Positions 1 to 9,437 of a stretch of 64,000 bases of DNA are shown here, in pieces (within the stretch, counting starts at the first letter, position 1; every line of letters begins with the position of its first letter). Source of the DNA: Polynucleobacter sp. JS-Polo-80-F4 (GTDB lineage Bacteria; Pseudomonadota; Gammaproteobacteria; Burkholderiales; Burkholderiaceae); the NCBI RefSeq assembly GCF_018881965.1, contig NZ_JACVPI010000001.1:812018-876017 (forward strand), given 5' to 3'. The notes beneath the pieces are model-generated. The model was given only the letters and a program-made list of their open reading frames with translations. It was not told where the DNA came from and did not search any database. Position numbers and translations under genes: made by a program.

Positions 1-814
1 TTATAGCCTCGCTATTAGCGGGTCTTGAGTGCCAAAACTTCATCGCCAGGCCATTAAGCTTGCTGCTAGCCCCTGGAAAGGGATTAAAGGCCCGAATGCG
101 TTGATCTATTTCTTTAGCGTCAAGGGTCCAGTCAATTTCCGCTTCGTTCTTTAGTATTTTTTCAGCATAGGTAATGCCGTTTGTTTCTTGTGGCACTCGA
201 GTTAATTCTTTGCCTTGCTGTAATACATTTAAAACATTAACGATCAATTTAGAACCAAGTAGTGCTAACCGATCATGCAAGCTTGCACTAGTTTCGTCAC
301 TAGCAATTTCAAGGTCGGCAATTAAAACAGTGTCTCCAGTATCTAAGCCCGCATCCATTTGCATGATGCATACGCCCGTCTTGGTATCACCTGATTCAAT
401 GGCTCGCTGAATCGGCGCTGCACCACGCCAGCGAGGCAACAATGAGGCGTGAATATTAAAGCTGCCGTGTCTGCCCAGCTTCTCACTAATATCCAAAATT
501 TCTTGGGGCAGGATGAGGCCATAAGCAACTACCACCATTGCATCAAACTCGATTGAGGATAGATGCTCATAAGCTGCCTGTGCTTGGGCAGTTTTTAGTG
601 GATCAACGCCATTGCGCCTCAAGGTTTCCGGCTGAAGTACCGGGATATTGTTTTGTAAGGCAAACTCTTTAACAGGGCTCGCCTGAAGGTGCATGCCTCT
701 TCCGGCGCGACGATCCGGCTGCGTTAAAGCCAGCACAATTTCATGACCAGCATCAAAGATCGCACGCATTGCTTGCGCAGCAAACTCAGGCGTTCCAGCA
801 AAGACAATTTTCAT
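1..814 (-). CDS. fmt: Methionyl-tRNA formyltransferase (partial, 3' end beyond window)
   Basis: Formylates Met-tRNA(fMet) with 10-formyl-tetrahydrofolate in the cytoplasm, producing the bacterial initiator tRNA. The frame is open from an ATG at 814 to the left edge, giving about 271 residues of a usual ~310-330. The N-terminus carries the AGTPEFAA and QPDRRAGRG segments. The catalytic region has Asn120 and His122 followed by SLLPRWRGAAPIQ, and then the MDAGLDTGD segment with the family aspartate. The C-terminal domain is cut by the window edge. It lies 8 bp downstream of def on the same strand, the classic pair that adds and later removes the formyl group. No frameshift is seen. Confidence 0.95.
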   Translation of the reverse strand, partial: MKIVFAGTPEFAAQAMRAIFDAGHEIVLALTQPDRRAGRGMHLQASPVKEFALQNNIPVLQPETLRRNGVDPLKTAQAQAAYEHLSSIEFDAMVVVAYGLILPQEILDISEKLGRHGSFNIHASLLPRWRGAAPIQRAIESGDTKTGVCIMQMDAGLDTGDTVLIADLEIASDETSASLHDRLALLGSKLIVNVLNVLQQGKELTRVPQETNGITYAEKILKNEAEIDWTLDAKEIDQRIRAFNPFPGASSKLNGLAMKFWHSRPANSEAI

Positions 815-822
815 TAGTGCGC

Positions 823-1338
823 TTAGCGCTGACCCTCTAACTCTTTGGCGCGCTTCTTCATTTTTTGTGAAATACGGGTTCTTTTAAGTATGGATAAATA
901 CTCAACAAATACTTTTCCTTGCAAATGGTCTAACTCGTGCTGCAAGCAAACGGCCAGTAATCCATCGGCATTGATTTCAAACTCTTTGCCATCAACATCC
1001 AAAGCTTTCACTCGGATCTCAGATGGCCTTTCAACTTCATCGTAAAAGTCGGGAACAGATAAACAGCCCTCGCGCCAAGATTTGGTTTCAGGGCTTGCCC
1101 AAATAACCTCTGGATTGATAAAAACCATCAATTCGTTTTGTTCATCAGAGACGTCAATTACAACGATGCGCTCATGAACATCTACCTGTGTTGCTGCTAA
1201 GCCAACGCCGGGTGCTTCGTACATCGTGTCAGCCATATCGGCAACAATTTTTTTAATGCGAGCATCAACCTGCGCCACAGGTTTAGCAACCTTGTGCAAG
1301 CGTGGGTCTGGGTAGCAAAGGACAGTTAACAAAGCCAT
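823..1338 (-). CDS. def: Peptide deformylase
   Basis: Removes the formyl group from the N-terminal methionine of nascent proteins; a metal-dependent cytoplasmic hydrolase. All three family motifs are present: GVGLAATQ (residues 44-51), EGCLS (90-94) with the metal-binding Cys, and HELDH (134-138) with the two metal-binding His and the catalytic Glu. At 171 aa it has normal length. I chose the ATG at 1338 because the protein then begins [11 protein letters not shown], like known deformylases; an in-frame TTG at 1353 would add five residues. It is followed closely by fmt and is divergent from dprA, so the 71-bp gap before dprA must hold both promoters. Confidence 0.96.
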   Translation of the reverse strand: MALLTVLCYPDPRLHKVAKPVAQVDARIKKIVADMADTMYEAPGVGLAATQVDVHERIVVIDVSDEQNELMVFINPEVIWASPETKSWREGCLSVPDFYDEVERPSEIRVKALDVDGKEFEINADGLLAVCLQHELDHLQGKVFVEYLSILKRTRISQKMKKRAKELEGQR

Positions 1339-1409
1339 ATAAGAATTATCCAACAGAGCTATCAGTCTGTCCTGATTGTTGCAATTCCCCTAAAGAACGA
1401 AATTGGATT

Positions 1410-2084
1410 ATGCAAACATTACACGCGTCGAACCCTATCACCCAAATTGATCGTGGAAGCCCCCACTACCCACCCCGTCTTTGGGATTTATATGACCCCC
1501 CAGCCTCGCTCTATATATATGGCGATATCGCCCTTCTAAAGATGCCGATGATTGCTATCGTAGGCTCTAGAAGCGCCAGCCCAGAAGGTTTGAAAAATGC
1601 CCGCCTGTTTGCGCGGGCACTCTCCAAAACAGGTGTGCTGGTCCTTTCTGGCCTCGCAAAAGGGGTTGATAGTGCTGCGCACCAGGCCACAATTGAGCTT
1701 GGCCCCAATCACCATACCGCAGCCATACTTGGGACAGGCATAGACGTTGTATACCCCCGTGAAAATATCGCCCTTTCCAGGGCCATTAGCCAGCAAGGCA
1801 TCTTAATATCGGAGCTTCCCCTGGGCGTGGGGCCAAAACCTTGGCACTTTCCGAGGCGGAATCGCATTATTGCTGCCCTAGCGGTAGGTGTGGTGGTGGT
1901 AGAAGCAGCAGAAAAGTCTGGCTCCTTAATTACTGCTCGCTTAGCCGCTGATCTCGGTAGGGAGGTATTTGCAGTTCCTGGGTCTATTCATAGCTTAAAT
2001 TCTGTCGGCTGCCATCTGCTTATTCAGCAGGGGGCAAAACTAGCCTTTCGACCCGAGGACATTCTTGAGGAGCTTTGTTTTTAA
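1410..2084 (+). CDS. dprA: DNA-processing protein DprA, short form
   Basis: DprA (Smf) binds incoming single-stranded DNA during natural transformation and loads RecA. The 224-aa product carries the Rossmann core: VGSRSAS (51-57), SGLAKGVDSAAH (80-91), GTGIDVVYP, FPRRNRIIAAL and a SGSLITARLA stretch. The ATG at 1410 is preferred; an upstream in-frame codon at 1302 would run 37 bp into divergent def. The protein stops soon after the core (ILEELCF), so the C-terminal winged-helix domain common in DprA is absent, and so is the N-terminal SAM-like domain. It is therefore about 60% of the usual length. No frameshifted remnants of the missing domains were recognised next to it. Confidence 0.88.
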   Translation: MQTLHASNPITQIDRGSPHYPPRLWDLYDPPASLYIYGDIALLKMPMIAIVGSRSASPEGLKNARLFARALSKTGVLVLSGLAKGVDSAAHQATIELGPNHHTAAILGTGIDVVYPRENIALSRAISQQGILISELPLGVGPKPWHFPRRNRIIAALAVGVVVVEAAEKSGSLITARLAADLGREVFAVPGSIHSLNSVGCHLLIQQGAKLAFRPEDILEELCF

Positions 2085-2307
2085 GCAAAAACTGCATTTA
2101 AATGGGCTAAAAGCGGGTTTTTATACCAAAACTGGTAATGTTGACAGGCTCAAAACTGGCAAAAAATAGGGGTTTTTGGACTTTTCCTAATTTATCGGTT
2201 AATAATAAAAAAGGGGTGAGCAATTGGCCAAGCCTGATTTTGGTTTAAATTGACCATCCGTTTTACCCCAAAAAACATCATTTCTAGCTCAAATTTAGGC
2301 AAAACGC
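2085..2307. other. dprA-topoisomerase intergenic region
   Basis: A 223-bp AT-rich gap between two plus-strand genes. A TTGACA hexamer at 2141-2146 could be a -35 element, but no good -10 lies at the right distance. An AGG at 2297-2299 is a plausible weak ribosome binding site for the GTG start at 2308. I see no strong terminator hairpin and no reading frame. Confidence 0.4.
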
Positions 2308-4980
2308 GTGGCAACTAAAGCAACTACCAAAAAAAGCAGCCCAAAGACTACCGCCGGGGATCATCCTAAGGCACTCATCATTGCGGAGAAACCTTCTGTT
2401 GCTAATGACATTGCCAAGGCCTTGGGTGGCTTTACGAAATATGAAGATTATTTTGAGAGCGACGAATTCCTAATCTCTTCTGCTGTGGGCCATTTATTAG
2501 AAATCGCTGCCCCCGAAGAGTTTGATGTAAAGCGCGGCAAATGGTCATTTGCCAATTTGCCAGTGGTACCCCCTTATTTTGATTTGCGTCCGATTGCAAA
2601 AACAGAATCGCGCCTAAAAGTGTTGCAAAAACTCATTAAACGCAAAGACGTGACTGCGCTCATTAATGCTTGTGACGCGGGGCGTGAAGGTGAACTCATT
2701 TTCCGCTTAATTGCACAGCATGCAAAGGCATCACAGTCTATTAAACGTCTGTGGCTGCAATCGATGACGCCTGCAGCAATTCGCGATGGCTTTACCAACC
2801 TTCGTTCCGATGAAGATATGAAGCCACTCGCAGACGCTGCGCGTTGTCGCTCTGAAGCAGACTGGTTAGTCGGCATCAATGGTACGCGTGCCATGACGGC
2901 CTTTAATAGCAAGAGCGGCGGGTTCTTCTTAACGACTGTAGGCCGCGTGCAGACGCCAACTCTTTCTATTGTGGTGGAACGTGAAGAGCTCATTCGTAAA
3001 TTTGTCTCTAAAGATTATTGGGAAGTGAAGGCTGAATTTATTGCTGCCGCTGGCATCTATGAAGGCCGCTGGTTTGATCCGAAATTTAAAAAAGATGTTG
3101 CCGAACCTGATGCTCGTGAAAATCGTCTTTGGAGCGAGGCCGCAGCCCAAAGTATCGTAGCGGCATGTCGAGGCAAAAAAGCAAACGTCACTGAAGAGGC
3201 TAAGCCCGCTACACAACTTGCTCCTCAGTTATTTGATTTAACCAGCTTGCAACGTGAAGCAAATGCCCGCTTTGGTTTCTCGGCAAAAAATACATTGGGT
3301 CTTGCACAGGCTTTGTACGAGCGCCACAAAGTATTAACCTATCCGCGTACTGATGCAAAAGCACTGCCAGAGGACTACCTCGATACCGTCAAGCAAACCA
3401 TGGAAAATCTTGCTGAGAATTCGCAAGACTATCGTGCTTTTGCTCAGCAAATTCTCAAGGGTGATCCCAAAGACCCTAAAGCCAAAGCAGGCTACGGTTG
3501 GGTCAAGCCAAATAAACGTATTTTTGATAACTCCAAAATTTCTGATCACTTTGCGATCATTCCAACATTAGAAACACCGAAGAACTTAAGCGAGCCTGAA
3601 GCTAAGTTGTATGACTTAGTTGTACGTCGGTTCTTGGCAGTGTTTTATCCTGCCGCGGAGTTCCGTGTCACCACACGTATTAGTGAAGTATCTGGACACC
3701 ACTTCAAAACGGAGGGGCGCGTTCTTGTAATCCCTGGTTGGTTAACGGTTTATGGCAAATCTAATCAGTCAGATGATGAGCTGGTTGCAGTTCAAGAGGG
3801 CGAGTCAGTACAAACTGAATCTATTGCCGCCGTGCCTTTAAAAACAAAACCTCCCGCACGCTATACGGAAGCAACCTTACTCTCCGCGATGGAGAGTGCC
3901 GGTAAATGGGTTGATGATGATGAGATGCGCGAAGCGATGGCTGAAAAAGGACTGGGCACGCCAGCAACGCGCGCTGCGATCATTGAGGGTTTGTTGGCTG
4001 AAAAATACATGGTGCGCGAAGCCCGTGAACTGATTCCGACTGCAAAAGCGTTTCAGTTGATGACATTATTGCGTGGCCTAGATGTTGAAGAATTAACGCG
4101 TCCTGACTTAACCGGCAGCTGGGAAAACAAATTGTCACTCATCGAGCAAGGCAAGATGAACCGTGACACCTTCATGCAAGAAATTGCACAGATGACTCAG
4201 CGTATCGTCAAGCGCGCTAAAGAATACGACAGCGACACCATTCCAGGCGACTACGCCACAATGACCACGCCATGCCCGCACTGTAAGGGCCCGGTGAAAG
4301 AGAACTATCGCCGCTTTGCTTGTGAAAAGTGTGGCTTTACCATCAGCAAAACGCCTGGTGGCCGCGCCTTTGAATATCCTGAGGTTGAAGAGTTATTGCG
4401 TGAAAAAACCATTGGACCTCTACAAGGATTCCGCAGCAAAATGGGCCGTCCGTTCGCTGCAATTATTAAGTTAAGCGAAATTCCAGAGGACGATAAAGAT
4501 TATCCAAACGCAGGTTTCAAGCTTGAGTTTGATTTTGGTAACACACAAGATGATGAAACTGAAGCAGTAGATTTCACGGGCCGTCTGGCACTAGGTGTTT
4601 GTCCAAAATGCTCTGGTGCAGTGTATGAAGATGGCATGCGTTACGTGTGCGAGAACAATACTGGCCCTAGTAAGACGTGCGATTTCAAAACTGGAAAAGT
4701 CGTTTTGCAGCAGGAGGTTTCGGCAGAACAAGTTCAGAAGTTATTAAAAGAAGGTAAGACAGATCTGCTGACTAACTTTAAATCGAACCGCACTGGGCGT
4801 GGCTTTAAGGCCTATTTAGCCTTGGATCCTACTGGCAAAATCGGTTTTGAATTTGAGGCTAAGGCCCCTAAAGCTGAAGGTGCTGCCCCAGCAAAGAAAC
4901 GCGCTGGCGCTAGCGCAGCGACCAAGTCTGCAGCAAAACCAAAGCGCGCAAGCAAAGCAAAATCATCCTCTAGTAGCTGA
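2308..4980 (+). CDS. topB: Type IA DNA topoisomerase (topoisomerase III-like)
   Basis: Type IA enzyme that cuts one DNA strand through a phosphotyrosine and passes the other strand; it relaxes or decatenates DNA. The 890-aa product starts at a GTG. It has a TOPRIM domain with EKPS (27-30) and the acidic DAGREGE (123-129), and a catalytic Tyr345 in LTYPRTDAKALP. Two zinc-ribbon-like cysteine clusters follow (CPHC...CEKC near 655-680 and CPKC...C near 765-790). The last ~40 residues are rich in Ala, Lys and Ser. The N-terminus resembles topoisomerase III more than the E. coli topoisomerase I start, although the C-terminal cysteine clusters are also a topoisomerase I trait; the symbol is therefore tentative. 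Its last 169 bp overlap the convergent oxidoreductase gene. Confidence 0.85.
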   Translation: MATKATTKKSSPKTTAGDHPKALIIAEKPSVANDIAKALGGFTKYEDYFESDEFLISSAVGHLLEIAAPEEFDVKRGKWSFANLPVVPPYFDLRPIAKTESRLKVLQKLIKRKDVTALINACDAGREGELIFRLIAQHAKASQSIKRLWLQSMTPAAIRDGFTNLRSDEDMKPLADAARCRSEADWLVGINGTRAMTAFNSKSGGFFLTTVGRVQTPTLSIVVEREELIRKFVSKDYWEVKAEFIAAAGIYEGRWFDPKFKKDVAEPDARENRLWSEAAAQSIVAACRGKKANVTEEAKPATQLAPQLFDLTSLQREANARFGFSAKNTLGLAQALYERHKVLTYPRTDAKALPEDYLDTVKQTMENLAENSQDYRAFAQQILKGDPKDPKAKAGYGWVKPNKRIFDNSKISDHFAIIPTLETPKNLSEPEAKLYDLVVRRFLAVFYPAAEFRVTTRISEVSGHHFKTEGRVLVIPGWLTVYGKSNQSDDELVAVQEGESVQTESIAAVPLKTKPPARYTEATLLSAMESAGKWVDDDEMREAMAEKGLGTPATRAAIIEGLLAEKYMVREARELIPTAKAFQLMTLLRGLDVEELTRPDLTGSWENKLSLIEQGKMNRDTFMQEIAQMTQRIVKRAKEYDSDTIPGDYATMTTPCPHCKGPVKENYRRFACEKCGFTISKTPGGRAFEYPEVEELLREKTIGPLQGFRSKMGRPFAAIIKLSEIPEDDKDYPNAGFKLEFDFGNTQDDETEAVDFTGRLALGVCPKCSGAVYEDGMRYVCENNTGPSKTCDFKTGKVVLQQEVSAEQVQKLLKEGKTDLLTNFKSNRTGRGFKAYLALDPTGKIGFEFEAKAPKAEGAAPAKKRAGASAATKSAAKPKRASKAKSSSSS

Positions 4981-6041
4981 GCAGTAACCAGCTTAGCCGC
5001 TAGAGCGGACCATAATATCCCTCGCGATCCCAAGGCAGTTGCTAGAAATATTCCTGGGCGCTGAGTGAGCGCGCCAATAATGGGTAAACGGTCTCCGGCA
5101 ACACAGCGAATACCAACAAATTCTCCAGCCTTTGTTAGTGCTCGAAGATCGCCTTCTGGATAATTCACCAAACCTCTCGCTTGCTCACGATTGAAATCAT
5201 CACTTGTTTCTCGTGGAGTAAGTTCATCCTCGCCCTCATCAAAACTCGAGCCCACAATCCATTGATAACTACCGTCTTCAAACTGTTTGGCGGGCAGGCA
5301 GTACCCATCACCTGAAATGCCAACACGCGGCAACTTATTGATCCAGGCGCCGCCCTGCTCAATAGAGAAAATACTAAGCTGGCCGCGTACGGGCTTTAAG
5401 GGTAGGCGTATGTCGATAGAGGCAAGCAGGGCTTTAGCATCCATGGCACAAGCCACAATCACTTTATTTGCAGTAACGATAAGCTGGTTTGAGGAGTCAA
5501 ATAAATGCCATTGATTGCCGCACTCCTCTAAACGCACAATGCGCGTATTCCAAAGATAAGTTAGGTACTCGTGATCTTGCAGCAGCTGCTTACTTGTTTC
5601 ATGCAAATTTAAGCAGGCGCCACGCGGCAACCAAACACCGCTTTGCTCAATTCCACAAACCCTAGCGGCCTCTTGAGCATCCATGGCAATGGCCATATCT
5701 TGATCAAGGCCCAAGGAACAAAGGTGCTCCGTCATTTCGGCGCGATTAAAAATCTTATCTTTTTTAGTCGGCTGAAAAATTCCATGTTGTTGCCATACAT
5801 TTTTCCAACGGGCTTCTGCAAGCAAAAATGCAATGCGTGTTAGGCGCAATAAACGGGGAGATCCTTTGCCAATATGCGGATGTGCAATCGCATAAGCATG
5901 GCTTGAACAGCCTGTGGCTGGCGATGGGGCGGCATCGATGATGCATACCGCCTTACCGCGCTCGAGCAACTCATTTGCAATGGTTGCCCCACAAATGCCT
6001 GCCCCAATCACCACTAATTCATGGTGTTGGGGTTTAGTCAT
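4812..6041 (-). CDS. mnmC: FAD-dependent oxidoreductase, MnmC oxidase-domain type
   Basis: Probable tRNA-modifying oxidase that converts cmnm5(s2)U34 to nm5(s2)U34, downstream of MnmE/MnmG. The 409-aa product has a DAO-type FAD fold: an N-terminal VIGAGICGATIANELLERG dinucleotide motif, a central PVRGQLS strand, and a C-terminal GIRCVAGDRLPIIG...GSRGILWSALAA segment. These last blocks match the C-terminal half of bifunctional MnmC. The N-terminal methyltransferase half found in E. coli MnmC is absent. The last ~56 residues are encoded antisense to the Ala/Lys-rich tail of the topoisomerase gene and look like read-through rather than fold. A generic glycine/D-amino-acid oxidase is the alternative. 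mnmE and mnmG both lie in this window. Confidence 0.68.
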   Translation of the reverse strand: MTKPQHHELVVIGAGICGATIANELLERGKAVCIIDAAPSPATGCSSHAYAIAHPHIGKGSPRLLRLTRIAFLLAEARWKNVWQQHGIFQPTKKDKIFNRAEMTEHLCSLGLDQDMAIAMDAQEAARVCGIEQSGVWLPRGACLNLHETSKQLLQDHEYLTYLWNTRIVRLEECGNQWHLFDSSNQLIVTANKVIVACAMDAKALLASIDIRLPLKPVRGQLSIFSIEQGGAWINKLPRVGISGDGYCLPAKQFEDGSYQWIVGSSFDEGEDELTPRETSDDFNREQARGLVNYPEGDLRALTKAGEFVGIRCVAGDRLPIIGALTQRPGIFLATALGSRGILWSALAAKLVTAQLLEDDFALLARFGFAADLVAALAPARFFAGAAPSALGALASNSKPILPVGSKAK

Positions 6042-6078
6042 TTAAATAAATCTAGATGGATATAGGTGTTACTAAAAC

Positions 6079-7944
6079 TTAGGCGTTCAAGCGTTTTTCA
6101 ATCTTGGTCCGCATCTCTGCTAATTCCTTAGGCAGACGATCGCCAAGGTGCTCAAACAACTCTGTATGCAACTTGAGTTCGTTTTTCCAGTCATCTACCT
6201 TAGCAGTAATGACTTTCTCGAACTTCTCAAGAGAAAAGTCTAAGCCCTTCCAATTCAGATCAGCGTGCTCTGGTGAAATACCAAATACGGTTTCAACACC
6301 CTTAGCTGTGCCATCTGCACGACCCAAAATCCAAGCAAGAACACGCATGTTTTCGCCATAACCAGGCCATACAAACTTGCCGTCATCACCCTTGCGGAAC
6401 CAGTTCACACAATAGATCTTAGGCAATACAGCGCCTTCAGCTTCAAGCTTCTTGCCGATATTGAGCCAATGCTGGAAGTAATCACTCATGTTGTAACCAG
6501 CAAAAGCAATCATCGCGAATGGATCGCGGCGAACCACGCCCACCTGGCCTGTGATAGCGGCAGTTGTTTCAGAGCCCATTGTTGCGGCCATATAAACACC
6601 CTCCACCCAATCACGCGCTTCGCTAACGAGCGGTACTGTTGTCGAGCGGCGACCGCCAAACAAGAATGCGTCGATAGGAACACCTTCTGGATCATCCCAC
6701 TTAGGATCAACAGCTGGGTTGTTTGTAGCCGCCATTGTGAAGCGAGAATTTGCATGAGCAGCTTTACGACCAGCAGCGCCGTCAGCCGGAGTCCAATCCT
6801 TGCCTTGCCAGTCAATCAAATGTGCTGGTGGTGTTTCTGTCAAACCTTCCCACCAAACATCACCATCATCAGTTAAGCCAACGTTGGTGAAGATGACGTC
6901 TTGATTTAGAGAGTCAATGCAATTTGGGTTAGTTTGACGGTTTGTTCCTGGAGCAACGCCAAAGTAACCAGACTCAGGATTGATCGCAAACAGGCGGGTC
7001 TTGCCTGTGACCGGATCTTTGCGCGGCTTAATCCATGCAATGTCATCACCGATCGTTGTTACCTTCCAGCCATCAAATCCTGCTGGTGGAATCATCATTG
7101 AGAAGTTGGTTTTGCCACAAGCTGATGGGAATGCTGCAGCTACGTGATATTTTTTTCCTTCAGGTGACGTAACACCCAAGATCAACATGTGCTCAGCCAG
7201 CCAACCTTGCTCGCGCCCCATGTTGGAGGCAATACGCAAGGCGAAACATTTTTTACCTAACAATGCATTGCCGCCATAACCAGAACCAAAGGACCAAATT
7301 TCACGGGTTTCTGGATAGTGAACGATATATTTAGTTTTGTTGTTTGGCCAAGCCATATCTTTTTCGCCTGGGCTCAAAGGCTTGCCAACTGTGTGGACAC
7401 ATGGGACAAACTCACCGTCAGTACCAAGTTGATCAATTACCGCCCTGCCCATACGAGTCATCAAGCGCATGTTGATCGCAACATAAGGACTGTCAGACAA
7501 CTCAACGCCAATGTGAGCAATTGGTGAGCCAATCGGGCCCATAGAAAACGGCACGACGTACATAGTTCTACCGCGCATAGAACCATCAAACAGCGGGTTC
7601 AATGTTGCACGCATTTCAACTGGATTTACCCAGTTATTAGTTGGGCCAGCATCTTCTTGTTTGGCCGAACAAATATAGGTGCGGTCTTCAACGCGCGCGA
7701 CGTCGTCCGGATCAGACAAAGCCAAAAATGAATTTTTACGTTTAGCTGGGTTAAGGCGCTTGAAAACACCCGCCTTCACCAACAATTCACACAACTCGTC
7801 ATACTCGGCCTGTGACCCATCACACCAGCGAATGGCATCTGGCTTTGTGAGAGCGGCGACTTCGCCAACCCACTCAATTAACCGCTTGTTTTTTACATAA
7901 GCTGGCGCATTTACATTGATCTGGCCGCTGGTAGTTGAAGTCAT
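6079..7944 (-). CDS. pckG: Phosphoenolpyruvate carboxykinase (GTP)
   Basis: Converts oxaloacetate and GTP to phosphoenolpyruvate, CO2 and GDP, the first committed gluconeogenic step when growing on organic acids. At 621 aa it is the GTP-dependent type, not the ~540-aa ATP-dependent type. Visible motifs are the nucleotide-binding loop [13 protein letters not shown] (near residue 276), the following IGDDIAWI metal-site segment, and [11 protein letters not shown]. The ATG at 7944 is preceded by AAGGA at suitable distance. It stands alone between mnmE and the mnmC-like gene with its own 90-bp upstream gap, so it is probably transcribed separately. No key residue appears to be missing. Confidence 0.96.
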   Translation of the reverse strand: MTSTTSGQINVNAPAYVKNKRLIEWVGEVAALTKPDAIRWCDGSQAEYDELCELLVKAGVFKRLNPAKRKNSFLALSDPDDVARVEDRTYICSAKQEDAGPTNNWVNPVEMRATLNPLFDGSMRGRTMYVVPFSMGPIGSPIAHIGVELSDSPYVAINMRLMTRMGRAVIDQLGTDGEFVPCVHTVGKPLSPGEKDMAWPNNKTKYIVHYPETREIWSFGSGYGGNALLGKKCFALRIASNMGREQGWLAEHMLILGVTSPEGKKYHVAAAFPSACGKTNFSMMIPPAGFDGWKVTTIGDDIAWIKPRKDPVTGKTRLFAINPESGYFGVAPGTNRQTNPNCIDSLNQDVIFTNVGLTDDGDVWWEGLTETPPAHLIDWQGKDWTPADGAAGRKAAHANSRFTMAATNNPAVDPKWDDPEGVPIDAFLFGGRRSTTVPLVSEARDWVEGVYMAATMGSETTAAITGQVGVVRRDPFAMIAFAGYNMSDYFQHWLNIGKKLEAEGAVLPKIYCVNWFRKGDDGKFVWPGYGENMRVLAWILGRADGTAKGVETVFGISPEHADLNWKGLDFSLEKFEKVITAKVDDWKNELKLHTELFEHLGDRLPKELAEMRTKIEKRLNA

Positions 7945-8034
7945 ATGTTTCCTTATGAAAATTGAATTTTTTAATCCAGCAATTTTATCATTTTGGGTGA
8001 ATTTTTATCTCCACCCCGACAGGGCACAAACCCT

Positions 8035-9399
8035 TTACTTGCCAATACAGAATTGGCTAAAGATTTTTCCTAAAAGGTCGTCTGGCAGAAGCTTTCCGGT
8101 AATTTCACCCAGCTGTCTTTGAGCCAAAGAGAGCTCTTCTGCAAATAATTCAAGGGAATTGTTGCCATTTGCAGCAAATTGCTCTGATTTTTCAATATGT
8201 TCAGCTGCCCGCTCAATGCAGTCCAAATGCCTTCTGCGGGCCAAAATTGCGCCCTCTTGAGGCCCAGCCCAGCCCACGAGCTCTAAAATTTTCTGCTTTA
8301 ACTGGTCAATGCCGGCACCGGTTTTGGCAGAAATCAATAAAGCCTCGCCTTTCGCAGCTTTTGGTGATTCCAGCAGCAAATCTGCCTTATTAACAACCTC
8401 CAGAACGGCGCATTTTGGGGGTAATTCTTTCAAAATCTGGTTTTTTAGGTCATCTTGTAGCCCACTCACTTGGGAGTCGGTTAAAAAAATCACTAAATCC
8501 GCTAAACGAATGGCGTCCCATGATCTCTCTATGCCTTTTGCCTCTACAACGTCCGTTGTATCGCGCAAGCCTGCTGTATCAATAATGTGCATAGGCACAC
8601 CCTCGATAGTGATGCTTTCCTTAACCCGGTCTCGGGTTGTTCCAGCGATAGGGGTAACGATAGCCACATCTTCACCAGCCAAGCGATTTAAGAGGGAGCT
8701 TTTTCCGACATTGGGCGCACCAGCGAGCACCAACTGAATTCCGTCACGCAAAATTTTTCCCTGTTTGGCGCCCGCACGCAGGGTCTGTAGTTTTTCTTTG
8801 ACTGCATTTAGGCGCTGGCGCGCTTGGGCATTTTCTAAAAACTCGATTTCTTCTTCAGGAAAATCCAAAGTCGACTCAACCAATATCCTGAGCTGGGTAA
8901 TTTCTTCAATCAACTGATTGATGTCATCAGAAAAAGCGCCCTGCAATGAACGAGCCGCGCCTCGCACTGCAGCCTCACTTTGGGCATCAATTAAATCGGC
9001 GATTGCTTCTGCTTGAGTTAAATCAATCTTGTTATTTAAGTAGGCGCGGAGGGTAAATTCCCCAGGCTCTGCAATCACAAGGCCTTCATCCTTGCCCAAC
9101 TCAAGGCAACGCTTCATCACCAACTCAAGAAGCTGTGGGCCGCCATGACACTGAAGCTCTAAAACATCTTCGCCGGTAAAGGAGGCGGGGCCAACAAAGT
9201 AAATTGCAATGAGTTGATCAATGGCTTGGCCGTGTTTGTCACACAGCGTTAAAAGATTCGCCTGTCTTGGTGAAAGCTTTTTTTGAAAGAGGGCGCTTGC
9301 AAGATTTTTTAAATTTTGTCCACTGATGCGAACAACGCCTACGCCAGCTTTACCTGGGGCGGTTGCGACAGCAATGATTGGCAATTTTCTCGTCATCAT
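8035..9399 (-). CDS. mnmE: tRNA modification GTPase MnmE
   Basis: With MnmG it installs the carboxymethylaminomethyl group on U34 of several tRNAs; a dimeric, potassium-activated GTPase. The N-terminal folate-binding domain begins IAVATAPGKAGVGVVRISG. The G domain shows GAPNVGKSS (near residue 228), TAGTTRD, DTAGLRD and NKAD. The C-terminus ends FCIGK, carrying the catalytic cysteine. Two consecutive ATGs at 9399 and 9396 could start the protein; an in-frame TTG at 9408 is less likely. It lies downstream of yidC in the rpmH-rnpA-yidD-yidC-mnmE order typical of origin regions, and its partner mnmG is 14 kb away on the other side of the origin. Confidence 0.96.
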   Translation of the reverse strand: MMTRKLPIIAVATAPGKAGVGVVRISGQNLKNLASALFQKKLSPRQANLLTLCDKHGQAIDQLIAIYFVGPASFTGEDVLELQCHGGPQLLELVMKRCLELGKDEGLVIAEPGEFTLRAYLNNKIDLTQAEAIADLIDAQSEAAVRGAARSLQGAFSDDINQLIEEITQLRILVESTLDFPEEEIEFLENAQARQRLNAVKEKLQTLRAGAKQGKILRDGIQLVLAGAPNVGKSSLLNRLAGEDVAIVTPIAGTTRDRVKESITIEGVPMHIIDTAGLRDTTDVVEAKGIERSWDAIRLADLVIFLTDSQVSGLQDDLKNQILKELPPKCAVLEVVNKADLLLESPKAAKGEALLISAKTGAGIDQLKQKILELVGWAGPQEGAILARRRHLDCIERAAEHIEKSEQFAANGNNSLELFAEELSLAQRQLGEITGKLLPDDLLGKIFSQFCIGK

Positions 9400-9437
9400 T
9401 GCTGTCAACTTTTACAAGCTTTTACGCGGCACGCAAA

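Noticed and set aside
1302-1409. 36-codon N-terminal extension of dprA
   Set aside because: Overlaps divergent def and has no family similarity; ATG at 1410 fits the gap between the genes.
2574-2993. 139-codon antisense frame inside the topoisomerase gene
   Set aside because: Antisense shadow of a strongly conserved coding region; no own start signal or domain.
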